NCBI RefSeq assembly: GCF_018595675.2 | Contig: NZ_CP092333.1 | Location: 954,001-1,018,000 of the forward strand | Direction: 5' to 3' | From: Flavihumibacter fluvii | GTDB lineage: Bacteria > Bacteroidota > Bacteroidia > Chitinophagales > Chitinophagaceae | Length of the DNA stretch: 64,000 bases | Part shown: positions 56,103-64,000 of the stretch, piece by piece | Layout of the letters: each line of letters opens with the position of its first letter | Position numbering within the stretch: position 1 is the stretch's first letter | Translations under genes and position numbers: made by a program | Notes under the pieces: generated by a model | What the model was told of the DNA's origin: nothing | Seen by the model: the letters and a program-made list of their open reading frames with translations, nothing else | The model's database searches: none

Positions 56103-57394
56103 TCCTTGTGGCCGCAATATTGCTATTATTGTTTCTTACACTAAATAAAGTAAGTCCATTTATCGCTTTATTGCTTGTAACCATTGGAGTCGGTTTAGCT
56201 TATGGTCTTTCTTTCCCGGTCGTAATGAAATCTATCCAGAATGGTATAGGTGATTTATTGGGCAGCATGGCACTGATATTGTGCCTGGGTGCCATGCAGG
56301 GTCGGTTATTGGAAAAAAGCGGCGTTGCTACAGTGATCAGCCGTTACCTGATGGAAAAATTCGGTCAGCGCTATTTGCAATGGGCCGTTTTACTTATGGG
56401 CTTCCTGGTTGGTATTCCCTTGTTTTATAATGCCGGTTTTGTAATTCTTGTACCTTTTGTATTCACCATTGCAGCCAGTGCTGGTGTTCCTTTATTATAT
56501 GTCGCTATGCCCATGGCTGCATCCCTTTCAGTTACACATGGCTTTCTTCCGCCACATCCCGGTCCAATTGGCCTTGCAGCAATTTTTAAGGCTTCTGTCG
56601 GAAAAACAATGTTGTATGGATTAATCGTAGCTGTTCCTGTGGTTTGGATGGCAGGTATATTATTTGGAAAGCGATTCCGCCGTTCAACGGTTATGGCACA
56701 ATCATCCCTCTCTCCGGAACTTGAACAAAACCTGCCTTCAGCATCGCTCAGTATTTTTATTGCCCTGTTGCCTGTGCTCTTAATAGCGATCCCTGCGGCA
56801 TGTTTAGGCCTTTTTAAGGATTCACCGTTTGCTACAGGATTCCTTTCTGCCATTGGAGATCCTGTTATGGCCTTGATCCTCACAACCGCAACCTCAGGAT
56901 ATTTCCTTGCGATTCGACGTGGGATGTCAGTCTCAGATTTAATGGGACATTACACTAAGGCCATTGAAAGTGTAGCCATGATTTTGATGGTTATAGCCGC
57001 TGGTGGTGCTTTTAAGGAAGTATTGACGGTGAGTGGTGTGGCAAAAGAAGTTGCTGGCATCATTTCTGGCAATGCCTTCCCGCCATTAATCGCTGGTTGG
57101 CTTGTAGCAGCCGGGATAAGGGTGATGATTGGATCGGCCACGATTGCAGGACTTACTACAGCGGGAATCATAGCGCCTTTGGTACAATCCAGTGGTATTA
57201 TGCCGGAGTTAATGGTCCTTTCAGTAGGGGCCGGAAGCTTATTTTGTTCCCATGTGAATGATACCGGTTTCTGGATGTTTAAGGAGTATTTTGGCATAAC
57301 TGTTAAGCAAACCCTGATGTCCTGGACCATCATGGAAACCATTGTTTCAATAGCCGGCCTTGTGATGGTATTGTTGTTATCAACCTTGGTGTAA
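56090..57394 (+). CDS. gntP: GntP-family gluconate permease
   Basis: A 434-residue inner-membrane symporter with about 12 helices. VTHGFLPPHPGPIGLAAIF is the GntP signature, with GIPLFYNAGFVILVPFVF and SHVNDTGFWMFKEYFGITVK also highly conserved. It takes up gluconate with protons. ATG at 56090 is preferred over an in-frame TTG nine bases earlier. It overlaps gntK by 13 bases, so uptake and phosphorylation are translationally coupled, and it overlaps ypdA tail-to-tail by 15 bases. Confidence 0.95.
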   Translation: MSILILVAAILLLLFLTLNKVSPFIALLLVTIGVGLAYGLSFPVVMKSIQNGIGDLLGSMALILCLGAMQGRLLEKSGVATVISRYLMEKFGQRYLQWAVLLMGFLVGIPLFYNAGFVILVPFVFTIAASAGVPLLYVAMPMAASLSVTHGFLPPHPGPIGLAAIFKASVGKTMLYGLIVAVPVVWMAGILFGKRFRRSTVMAQSSLSPELEQNLPSASLSIFIALLPVLLIAIPAACLGLFKDSPFATGFLSAIGDPVMALILTTATSGYFLAIRRGMSVSDLMGHYTKAIESVAMILMVIAAGGAFKEVLTVSGVAKEVAGIISGNAFPPLIAGWLVAAGIRVMIGSATIAGLTTAGIIAPLVQSSGIMPELMVLSVGAGSLFCSHVNDTGFWMFKEYFGITVKQTLMSWTIMETIVSIAGLVMVLLLSTLV

Positions 57395-58381
57395 GCCAGA
57401 CAATTTTCCCTTTATGCTGGTGACTATCCTTTTAGCGTGAATCCTTGAATTTTCAATAAACAGGCTATGGGTATCCATTCCCCCGCAGATTACCCCAGCC
57501 AGGTAGATGTTGGGAATATTTGTTTCATGGGTCTTTTCATTAAATTCTGGCTTTTGGCTGCTGTCTTTCGATAATCGAACCCCGGTTTTTTTCAAGAATT
57601 CCAGATTGGGTTCATATCCTGTCATAGCAATGACCCAATCATTGGGAATGGTTACTATACCTTCCGGTGTCTGGATATCCACTTCACGGTCACGTATAGC
57701 TGCTACAGCACTAGAGAAAAAAGCCTTTATAGAACCTTCCTTTATCCGGTTGATGATATCTGGTCTTACCCAGTATTTAACCCTTTGGCCAATATCAGCC
57801 TGCCTTACCACCATGGTTACCGTTGCTCCTTTACGCCAGGTTTCCAAAGCGGCATCCACTGCCGAATTCTGGGCGCCGATCACTAATACCTGTTGGAGGG
57901 AATAAAAATGCGGATCCTTATAATAATGTGTAACCTTTGGTAAGTCTTCCCCGGGAACATTAAGACGGTAAGGCAGGTCATAGAAACCGGTAGCAATAAT
58001 GATATAATCTGCAGTATAGCCCGCCTTTGATGTTTTGACCGAAAAACCACCATTTGATTTTTTTCGGACACTGGTTACTTCTTCAAATAGTTGAATATTC
58101 AGCTGGCTGCTTACAGTTACCCGCCTGTAATATTCCAGCGCTTCTGCACGGGTAGGCTTCGGATTATTGGATACAAAGGGTACCTTACCGATCTCCAGCC
58201 TTTCTGAAGTGGAGAAAAAAGTCATATTGGTAGGGTAGTGGTATAGGGAATTAACGAGGCAACCCTTTTCAATCACGACATAATCCAGCCTGGCTTTCCT
58301 GGCTTCCAAAGCACAGGCTAAACCTATTGGGCCACCACCAATGATGAGTAAACTATAATGCCGCTTATTGGGTGTTGCCAT
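57380..58381 (-). CDS. ypdA: YpdA-type bacillithiol-disulfide reductase
   Basis: A 333-residue FAD/NAD(P)-dependent reductase. IIGGGPIGLACALEA near the N-terminus binds FAD, IIIATGFYDLPYRLNVPGE and VIGAQNSAVDAALE follow the thioredoxin-reductase-like pattern, and YLAGVICGGMDTHSLFIENS near the C-terminus is characteristic of YpdA, which lacks a CxxC pair. It is thought to reduce bacillithiol disulfide; bacillithiol synthesis genes are not in the window. ATG at 58381 is used. It lies 4 bases after the KAS III-like gene. Confidence 0.87.
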   Translation of the reverse strand: MATPNKRHYSLLIIGGGPIGLACALEARKARLDYVVIEKGCLVNSLYHYPTNMTFFSTSERLEIGKVPFVSNNPKPTRAEALEYYRRVTVSSQLNIQLFEEVTSVRKKSNGGFSVKTSKAGYTADYIIIATGFYDLPYRLNVPGEDLPKVTHYYKDPHFYSLQQVLVIGAQNSAVDAALETWRKGATVTMVVRQADIGQRVKYWVRPDIINRIKEGSIKAFFSSAVAAIRDREVDIQTPEGIVTIPNDWVIAMTGYEPNLEFLKKTGVRLSKDSSQKPEFNEKTHETNIPNIYLAGVICGGMDTHSLFIENSRIHAKRIVTSIKGKLSGLHQG

Positions 58382-58385
58382 AATA

Positions 58386-59459
58386 TTAGTATCGGTAGCA
58401 AACGGCATTGATATTCATTCCAGCACCAACAGAAGCAAATAATAAAACATCCCCCTCATTAATATGGTGGTGCTCAATTTCATTTCTACGCACCAGGTCA
58501 AATAATGTGGGAATTGTTGCCACTGAACTGTTTCCCAGCCATTGAATGCTCATTGGCATGATGTTTTCCGGAATGATGGGTTGACTATATAAAGCATAGA
58601 AATTTTTGATGATTACTTCATCCATTTTCTCATTGGCCTGGTGGATGAAAATTTTTTTCAGGTCTCCTATGGCTAAACCGCTTTTATCAAGGCAGGTTTT
58701 CATGGCTGCAGGGACTTGTGAAATGGCATATTCATAAACTTTTCTTCCTTTCATCTTTATATAGCGGTGCCGGCTATCCGATCCCGGGATATACGAGGGT
58801 CCGAAGTCTATGAAATCCAATTCACGTAATGTGTCTGATCTTACGGCAGTTGCTAGTATGCCCGGACCCAATTCTGTTGAATCTTTCCATTCCATAACGC
58901 AGGCACCGGATCCGTCAGCAAAGATCATGCTGTCACGGTCATGATGGTCCACCACACGGGAAAGGGTTTCTGTGCCAATCACTAGACTTCTGTAAGAGGC
59001 TCCGGCCTTTGAAAACAGATCGGCCTGGATGACGCCTTGCAGCCAACCCGGACAGCCAAAAAGAATGTCATAAGCGATGCAGGATGGGTTACGGATACCC
59101 AACTGGTGTTTGATGCGGGATGCCAGTGAAGGTACTGTATCGCTTTGCATTTCCCCACATTTGATATCCCCATAATTATGGGCAACTATGATGTAGTCCA
59201 GCGTTTCGGGATCTATACCACTATCTGCTATCGCAATTTTAGCAGCTTCAAATCCCATGGTAGACGCCGTCATGTCCGGGTCTGCATAGCGACGTTCTTC
59301 AATACCCGTGATCTGCCTGAATTTTTCAGCAATCACGGTTGTTGGAATGTCTATTTGTTGTTGCTTTTCAGAAAAAAATCTATGACTAAAAAATTCATCA
59401 TTCTTCCTTACTTGCTGGGGTATGAATTTTCCGGTCCCCGTAATTATTGATCTTTTCAT
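58386..59459 (-). CDS. KAS III-like beta-ketoacyl-ACP synthase
   Basis: A 357-residue thiolase-fold enzyme. The catalytic triad Cys136 (LFGCPGWLQG), His273 (IHQANEKM) and Asn310 (WLGNSSVA) is intact. FADGSGACVMEW and FASVGAGMNINAV match FabH-like proteins. It would prime a fatty acid or polyketide-like chain from an acyl-CoA. It is longer than standard FabH (about 317) and located with ypdA, not fatty-acid genes, so it may be a specialised KAS III. ATG at 59459 is preferred, since the upstream extension is not conserved. Confidence 0.88.
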   Translation of the reverse strand: MKRSIITGTGKFIPQQVRKNDEFFSHRFFSEKQQQIDIPTTVIAEKFRQITGIEERRYADPDMTASTMGFEAAKIAIADSGIDPETLDYIIVAHNYGDIKCGEMQSDTVPSLASRIKHQLGIRNPSCIAYDILFGCPGWLQGVIQADLFSKAGASYRSLVIGTETLSRVVDHHDRDSMIFADGSGACVMEWKDSTELGPGILATAVRSDTLRELDFIDFGPSYIPGSDSRHRYIKMKGRKVYEYAISQVPAAMKTCLDKSGLAIGDLKKIFIHQANEKMDEVIIKNFYALYSQPIIPENIMPMSIQWLGNSSVATIPTLFDLVRRNEIEHHHINEGDVLLFASVGAGMNINAVCYRY

Positions 59460-59540
59460 GCTGTAGCCGGAATTTTCTCTGACTCGGCTTAAAGTTCGGA
59501 ATTTTGAGCTTATTTGCAAAGCTACCTTTCTAAATAATTC

Positions 59541-60269
59541 TTACCAGGGAAGCACGGTTCCCGAACCGGATATCCTTTTCGTTATTTCCGGATTTCCTTT
59601 ATATCTTACCTTGCCGCTACCCGATATTTCACTTTCAAGGTACCGGTTCACCCAAACCGTAATATCTCCTGATCCACTCGTTTGTGTATGTGCGGAATCT
59701 GTAGCAACGCCCACCAGTATTGCCTGTCCGCTGCCACTTACGCTAATGGTTTCTGAGTTTGCAGTTCCTTCCAAAACCTCAATTTTCCCCGACCCGCTGA
59801 TCCTGGTTTGCAGTTTGCCGGTTTCCACCTTAACCAACTCTATACTGCCGGATCCACTTGATTCCAAAATCAAGCCTGATGGGCTAATTGGATTGGATAC
59901 CCGGATATTTCCTGAACCGCTAAGCCTTATTGCCTGCGGATCAGGTGTTTTCACATATATTTCTATGGGTTCATATGAACGTATTACCGTATTGTTGCGT
60001 AAACGGATAAAAAGCTCATTATTGCTGATATATGTCTCAATTACTGGTAAAATATTTTGCTGGGCCTTTATTTCTATCGTATAGCCAGGGGCGGATTCAA
60101 TGTGCAGGTTTCCCTGCATGGCATAGTTGATTCCTGAAAAGCTGGTGGTGGTGCGGGTTTCGCTGACAACAGGTCCATCACCATTCACCTTGGTACACGC
60201 TGGACAAATAAACAGGCTAGCCGTAAAAATTGCAATTGCCAGTTGATGTAATAAGTTCTTCTGCTTCAT
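59541..60269 (-). CDS. Head GIN-domain (DUF2807) lipoprotein
   Basis: A 242-residue exported protein with a lipobox FICPAC (Cys near residue 25) and a right-handed beta-helix-like DUF2807 domain. It is marked by repeated SGSG turns (RLSGSGNI, SSGSGSIELV, ISGSGKIEVL, SVSGSGQAILV, TSGSGDITV, EISGSGKVRY, RISGSGTVLPW). The family is common in Bacteroidota, with unknown function, perhaps surface adhesion or binding. It lies 19 bases after a TonB receptor gene and is probably co-transcribed with it. Confidence 0.9.
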   Translation of the reverse strand: MKQKNLLHQLAIAIFTASLFICPACTKVNGDGPVVSETRTTTSFSGINYAMQGNLHIESAPGYTIEIKAQQNILPVIETYISNNELFIRLRNNTVIRSYEPIEIYVKTPDPQAIRLSGSGNIRVSNPISPSGLILESSGSGSIELVKVETGKLQTRISGSGKIEVLEGTANSETISVSGSGQAILVGVATDSAHTQTSGSGDITVWVNRYLESEISGSGKVRYKGNPEITKRISGSGTVLPW

Positions 60270-60288
60270 AAATTAGTTTTGACAGTTT

Positions 60289-62643
60289 TTAAAATTCTAT
60301 TGAGTAGTTGATAACAGGGATGATTCCAGTTTGGTAGATTGTCCTGATTTCACCCTTTAATGGGTCGTAATACCTGGTATAGATATTTTTCCGGTTGGTG
60401 GTATTTTGGATATCAAGGGATAAAATACTGGTGTGCCGGGCCTTATTCCACTTCATACTCAGCCGGATATCTGTCCTGAAATATGCCGGCAGCTGTAAGG
60501 TAAAAGCCTCAGATTCGATATATTTCGTATAACCGTTGGTGGTGGATCCTTCAATGTCAATAGGTGTTTCCCTGAAACCTCCGGCATATACCACCTTAAT
60601 ATTGGCTCCAAAACTGCGTCGGTTGCCCGGGTGAACAAATTCTTTTCCTGCTGTTAATGTACTGGCATAATTACCATTGAACCGGGTATTCCTTTCTGTA
60701 CCGTCTGCTGCCATATATTTTGCCTGGTAGATCGAATTAGAAAAAAGGAAATACCAATAATTACGTAATTGCCTTTCAAGTGAAAGTTCCAGTCCGTAGT
60801 TTTTCCCCCTGCCTTTGTTCACCAGAGGTTCCGTCACAATATCCTGAACAATATTCAGCGTCGAAAAACTGCTTGAATCAAATACGCTAACCGGTACATT
60901 AAATAATTGCTGGTAATATAATTCAGTCTTCAGGCGCATACCTTTGCCCAGTACATGCTGGTAGGAAAATATAAAGTGATTAGACTTTGTGAGTCCTAAT
61001 TCTGTATTAGGCTGGTGCCATTTACCTTCATTGTCATTCACTTTTGCAAAATAGACGCCCATCGCCTGAACCTGGCTATGTAAGCCATAACCCAGACCTA
61101 TACTGTTTTTGGGGTTGATCTCCCATTTCATAGCCATCCTCGGTTCAATGGAAGAACTGTTATTCAACAGCAGATGGAGGTAATTTATTCCACCTGTAAT
61201 TGATAAATGGTTGTTCGGCTTATACTGCCATTGGGCAAAGGCCTGCAGGATCTGAGTGTGATCCTTGATGGCCAATCTTTCTTCCAGCGGTTCATTGGTG
61301 TGCTCCCGGGAATCCTTGTTAAATTCAAATCCGATTTCATTCACCACCAAACCAGCTCTGATGGTATTCTTCCGGTTGAACTGGTGGTTAATCGTACTTG
61401 AAAAGGTCCATTTTTTTGTGGTAAAAATTTCCCTGGTATTGATAATGAGGCTATCGGGTTTTTCAGCGTATTGTTCATCATATCCGATTTGTTGAACCGA
61501 CCAGGCCACTGCTGATTTCAACTGCGTTTTTTCGCCTAATTGTACCTGGTGGGTAAGTCCTGTTATACCAACATTACCTGAGTAAAGTGCCCCATACCGG
61601 TCGGCTTCTGATTCCCATTTGCCAGCATCTTTGTCCACACTATATTCCTGCCCGCTTTTTCCCCAGAAGCCAAACAGGGCGAAAGACCCGGCACTATTGG
61701 TTGGCAGGCAAATATGATAGGAAAGGTCCTGAAAATTTGTTGTGCCTTCGCCTACATCCATTCCGATTTTGTTCAGGATAGAAAATGTAGAATACCGGTA
61801 ATTTACCAGGTATGAGCCATTATGTTTTTTAGACAATGGTCCTTCTGCTGCAAGGTTCAATCCCAGTAATCCCGCTTGCAAGGTGTATTCCCTTTTTTCA
61901 TTATTCCCTTTCCTGAGTTTTAGGTCAAAAACCCCGCTGAGCGCATTACTATACTCTGCTGCGAAAGCACCAGTTATAAAATCTGAAGTACTTAATAGTT
62001 GAGCGCTTAATATCGAAATGCCTCCGCCGCTGCCTCCGGGTGCAGAAAAATGGTTAGGATTTGGTATCTCAATACCTTCCATTCGCCACAGTAGTCCTGT
62101 AGGTGAATTCCCCCGTATGACAATGTTGTTATTACCATCATCGGCACTGACCACGCCTGCGAAACTAGTTGCCATTCTTGAGGGGTCATTCACTGATGCA
62201 GCGTACCGCTGGGTTTCTTCCACGGTAAACGCCCTTGCGCTTACCATACTTAAATCATTTAAGGGTTTACTTCGCAAGGCCTTCGCCTTTACAACAACTT
62301 CCTGCTGCTCCACGATGTTTAGTTCCAGGGCAATGGTCAGCACCATTTCTTTTCCGGTATTAATGGTGATATTATCCAGTTGGCTGGGTTTATAGGCCGA
62401 ATGGCTGACCTTTATCTGGTGCACTCCAATGGGTACATTCGGAAACCTGAAATTGCCATCGGCATCTGTTGTGGTGGTCCTGTTTTGTGCGGTGACCACA
62501 ACTGTTGCGCCACTCACTGGTTTTTGTAATACCTGGTCAATGATCTGACCCCTGAGTGTTTGTACGGCTTGTGGATATCCGCGGAATGGAAGATGGAAAA
62601 GAAGGAAAAAAATGATAAGGTTTACTTTGAATCTGTTGTGCAT
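60289..62643 (-). CDS. TonB-dependent receptor with carboxypeptidase-like domain
   Basis: A 784-residue outer-membrane receptor. The signal peptide ends YPQA. A carboxypeptidase-regulatory-like domain (LRGQIIDQVLQKPVSGATVV, about residues 25-110) precedes a plug with FAGVVSADDGNNNIVIRGNS and MEGIEIPNPNHFSAPGG. A barrel follows and ends GIIPVINYSIEF with a terminal Phe. The substrate is unknown. ATG at 62643 starts the signal peptide. It is in line with the surface-repeat gene upstream and the GIN lipoprotein downstream. Confidence 0.92.
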   Translation of the reverse strand: MHNRFKVNLIIFFLLFHLPFRGYPQAVQTLRGQIIDQVLQKPVSGATVVVTAQNRTTTTDADGNFRFPNVPIGVHQIKVSHSAYKPSQLDNITINTGKEMVLTIALELNIVEQQEVVVKAKALRSKPLNDLSMVSARAFTVEETQRYAASVNDPSRMATSFAGVVSADDGNNNIVIRGNSPTGLLWRMEGIEIPNPNHFSAPGGSGGGISILSAQLLSTSDFITGAFAAEYSNALSGVFDLKLRKGNNEKREYTLQAGLLGLNLAAEGPLSKKHNGSYLVNYRYSTFSILNKIGMDVGEGTTNFQDLSYHICLPTNSAGSFALFGFWGKSGQEYSVDKDAGKWESEADRYGALYSGNVGITGLTHQVQLGEKTQLKSAVAWSVQQIGYDEQYAEKPDSLIINTREIFTTKKWTFSSTINHQFNRKNTIRAGLVVNEIGFEFNKDSREHTNEPLEERLAIKDHTQILQAFAQWQYKPNNHLSITGGINYLHLLLNNSSSIEPRMAMKWEINPKNSIGLGYGLHSQVQAMGVYFAKVNDNEGKWHQPNTELGLTKSNHFIFSYQHVLGKGMRLKTELYYQQLFNVPVSVFDSSSFSTLNIVQDIVTEPLVNKGRGKNYGLELSLERQLRNYWYFLFSNSIYQAKYMAADGTERNTRFNGNYASTLTAGKEFVHPGNRRSFGANIKVVYAGGFRETPIDIEGSTTNGYTKYIESEAFTLQLPAYFRTDIRLSMKWNKARHTSILSLDIQNTTNRKNIYTRYYDPLKGEIRTIYQTGIIPVINYSIEF

Positions 62644-62709
62644 ATTGCTCCAATTTGGAGGTACGACAACCAACATTTATTTTACCCCCATTAGCACTTG
62701 ATAAGATGA

Positions 62710-64000
62710 TCAGAAAATGTGAATTCCGGCATTCCAGCCAAACCAACCTGTCCATTGTTCACCCAGGTTGATCGTTTTGTAGCGAGTTGGTGGAATCGGG
62801 AATTGATAACCTGTAGTGCCTTCCAGTTGATTTGAATAAAAACCGTTAAATGCAGGACCGGCATATATTGCAAGGTATTTTCCGAATTTAATCTCCAGGT
62901 TTAAAGAAGCCCTGTTGAGTAAATTGATGTGCTCCCAGCTACCCAGGTAAAGGTACTGTGAACTCAATTCGGCATTCATTCCAAAAGTATTGTTAAAGGA
63001 AGTAGAATTGCCCAGTCCATAACCAAAAGCGAATGATTTTTGCTGGCCTGAACTGGCTCCTGCCAGTAGTATGCTGTATAATTTGTGATTGCCGGTTTTA
63101 AAAGCTGCGTTAAATGCCGTCACTTCATTGGAGTACAACGCAAGTTTATGGTAACCTTTAAAAATAATGTTTATTAAGCCAATGCTGTAACCATCGGAAC
63201 TATCTGCAATATTGATCAGTCCAAATTGCAGGCCATTTAGTTTTTTGGTATAATTGAAAATCCCGGCCATCTGCACACCATTTATTTTTTCGGCGCTTAT
63301 GTTTCCAATGCCGGCAAATTGCCAACCCCTTGTTTTCCGGCGGGTGAAATTCACCAGACCAGCTAACTGAACGCCCCGTGTATTACCACTAACATGATTG
63401 TATAAACCACCTAACTGAAACCCTTTCACGGAATCCAGAACAGTATTATTCAGCCCACCTATTTGAATTCCCGTCATCTTGCCACCCACCATATTAAATA
63501 GCCCCCCAATTTGAAAATATTGGACAGATTTTTTATCAAGGTTAAACAACCCGGCTAATTCAAATCCATTTATACCTCCTGAATATCCGCCAAAAACGTT
63601 GAATGAAAAGTTATTGACAACCTGTGAATTCAGTTTTCCATTGGTGGATAATCCTGGTGTAAGCGAAAATTGCACGGGTCGCACGGTAAAAAATTTCCCG
63701 AGGTTGACACTCTGTAATTTTAGTCTGGAGGACAATAAAAATTTCCCCATAGCTGTCCTTTGTACACGAATAGAATCCATTTTTTTGTACAGGTAGATCA
63801 GGTCGGTACTATCTGGTTGTGGTATACTGATGTAGATGGAGTCCGGGGCAATTCGGGTGCCTGGACCAACAATGATCGTGGCGCTGTTTATAGTGGCCGG
63901 AGATAGGGTAATCGTGATTTCCTGGTTATATCCAGACTGGATATTAACCGTGGTATCTTCGTAAAACTCTTTACTGACAGATAATGCAGCAGTTTTGTAC
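62710..64000 (-). CDS. Surface-repeat protein with carboxypeptidase-like N-part (N-terminus beyond window)
   Basis: The reading frame is open from the right edge to a stop at 62710, so at least 429 residues are present and the start lies outside. The first visible part, KTAALSVSKEFYEDTTVNIQ, looks like the end of a carboxypeptidase-regulatory-like domain. From about the middle there are nine repeats of 16-22 residues such as GFELAGLFN, YFQIGGLFN, GIQIGGLNN, GFQLGGLYN, GVQLAGLVN, GWQFAGIGN and GVQMAGIFN, the LA_2272-type surface repeat. The C-terminal end forms a barrel-like tail. It may be the first gene of the envelope run leading to 59541. Confidence 0.75.
   Translation of the reverse strand, partial: YKTAALSVSKEFYEDTTVNIQSGYNQEITITLSPATINSATIIVGPGTRIAPDSIYISIPQPDSTDLIYLYKKMDSIRVQRTAMGKFLLSSRLKLQSVNLGKFFTVRPVQFSLTPGLSTNGKLNSQVVNNFSFNVFGGYSGGINGFELAGLFNLDKKSVQYFQIGGLFNMVGGKMTGIQIGGLNNTVLDSVKGFQLGGLYNHVSGNTRGVQLAGLVNFTRRKTRGWQFAGIGNISAEKINGVQMAGIFNYTKKLNGLQFGLINIADSSDGYSIGLINIIFKGYHKLALYSNEVTAFNAAFKTGNHKLYSILLAGASSGQQKSFAFGYGLGNSTSFNNTFGMNAELSSQYLYLGSWEHINLLNRASLNLEIKFGKYLAIYAGPAFNGFYSNQLEGTTGYQFPIPPTRYKTINLGEQWTGWFGWNAGIHIF

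Overview
The window looks like a chromosomal segment of a Bacteroidota bacterium, most likely a member or relative of the Chitinophagaceae. This rests on several signs: TonB-dependent receptors with carboxypeptidase-regulatory-like N-termini, a PorQ-like type IX secretion component, a short-chain-type threonine dehydrogenase, KdsA (so LPS is made), HYC_CC_PP and head-GIN families, and promoters of the Bacteroidota TAnnTTTG type with few Shine-Dalgarno sites. It is gene-dense, and I see no insertion sequence, prophage, CRISPR array or rRNA operon. The family assignments come from motif recognition alone.

Layout. 1-2768 holds most of an Oar-like TonB-dependent receptor that runs off the left edge. 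2960-10000 holds ribBA, a very large TamB-like protein and kdsA. 10237-12495 holds threonine dehydrogenase and a TlpA-like thioredoxin. 16089-12489 (minus) is a parA-parB-DUF5683-dapB-Rrf2 operon. 16129-21142 is mostly housekeeping: UPF0173 hydrolase, FMN reductase, metallophosphoesterase, porin, dapD, EamA transporter. A tRNA-Leu(CAG) with a terminator sits at 21246-21355. A second receptor (24152-21657) is followed by a heavily decayed sialate O-acetylesterase pseudogene (24371-25444), a stand-alone glycogen-binding-domain protein, rpiA, an AsmA-like protein and an unlisted 40-residue membrane peptide.

28649-36367 is a tight five-gene operon of a type best known from Planctomycetes: PSCyt1/DUF1549/DUF1553 protein, DUF1501 protein, beta-propeller, membrane c-type cytochrome and DUF1080 protein. 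It is the most substantial accessory block and plausibly an oxidative glycan-processing system. 36521-43104 holds a LuxE-like protein, a lipoprotein, a UbiA-like protein lacking its first Asp motif, an M42 peptidase, and a translationally coupled trio (58-residue DPGSGS membrane protein, kinase-like/methyltransferase fusion, membrane sulfatase-like transferase) that looks like an uncharacterised surface-glycan modification unit. bioB, porQ, lon, purine nucleoside phosphorylase and a large porin follow.

50663-53552 is a compact metal/thiol cluster: HYC_CC_PP protein, an HMA protein with a repeated Cys-rich tail, a second HMA protein, a TlpA-like thioredoxin behind a UUCG terminator hairpin, and a predicted outer-membrane barrel. 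Gluconokinase and gluconate permease overlap at 54678-57394. The right end, read leftward, is a probable run of envelope genes (surface-repeat protein, TonB receptor, GIN-domain lipoprotein), then a KAS III-like enzyme and a YpdA-type reductase. The surface-repeat gene is cut by the right edge.
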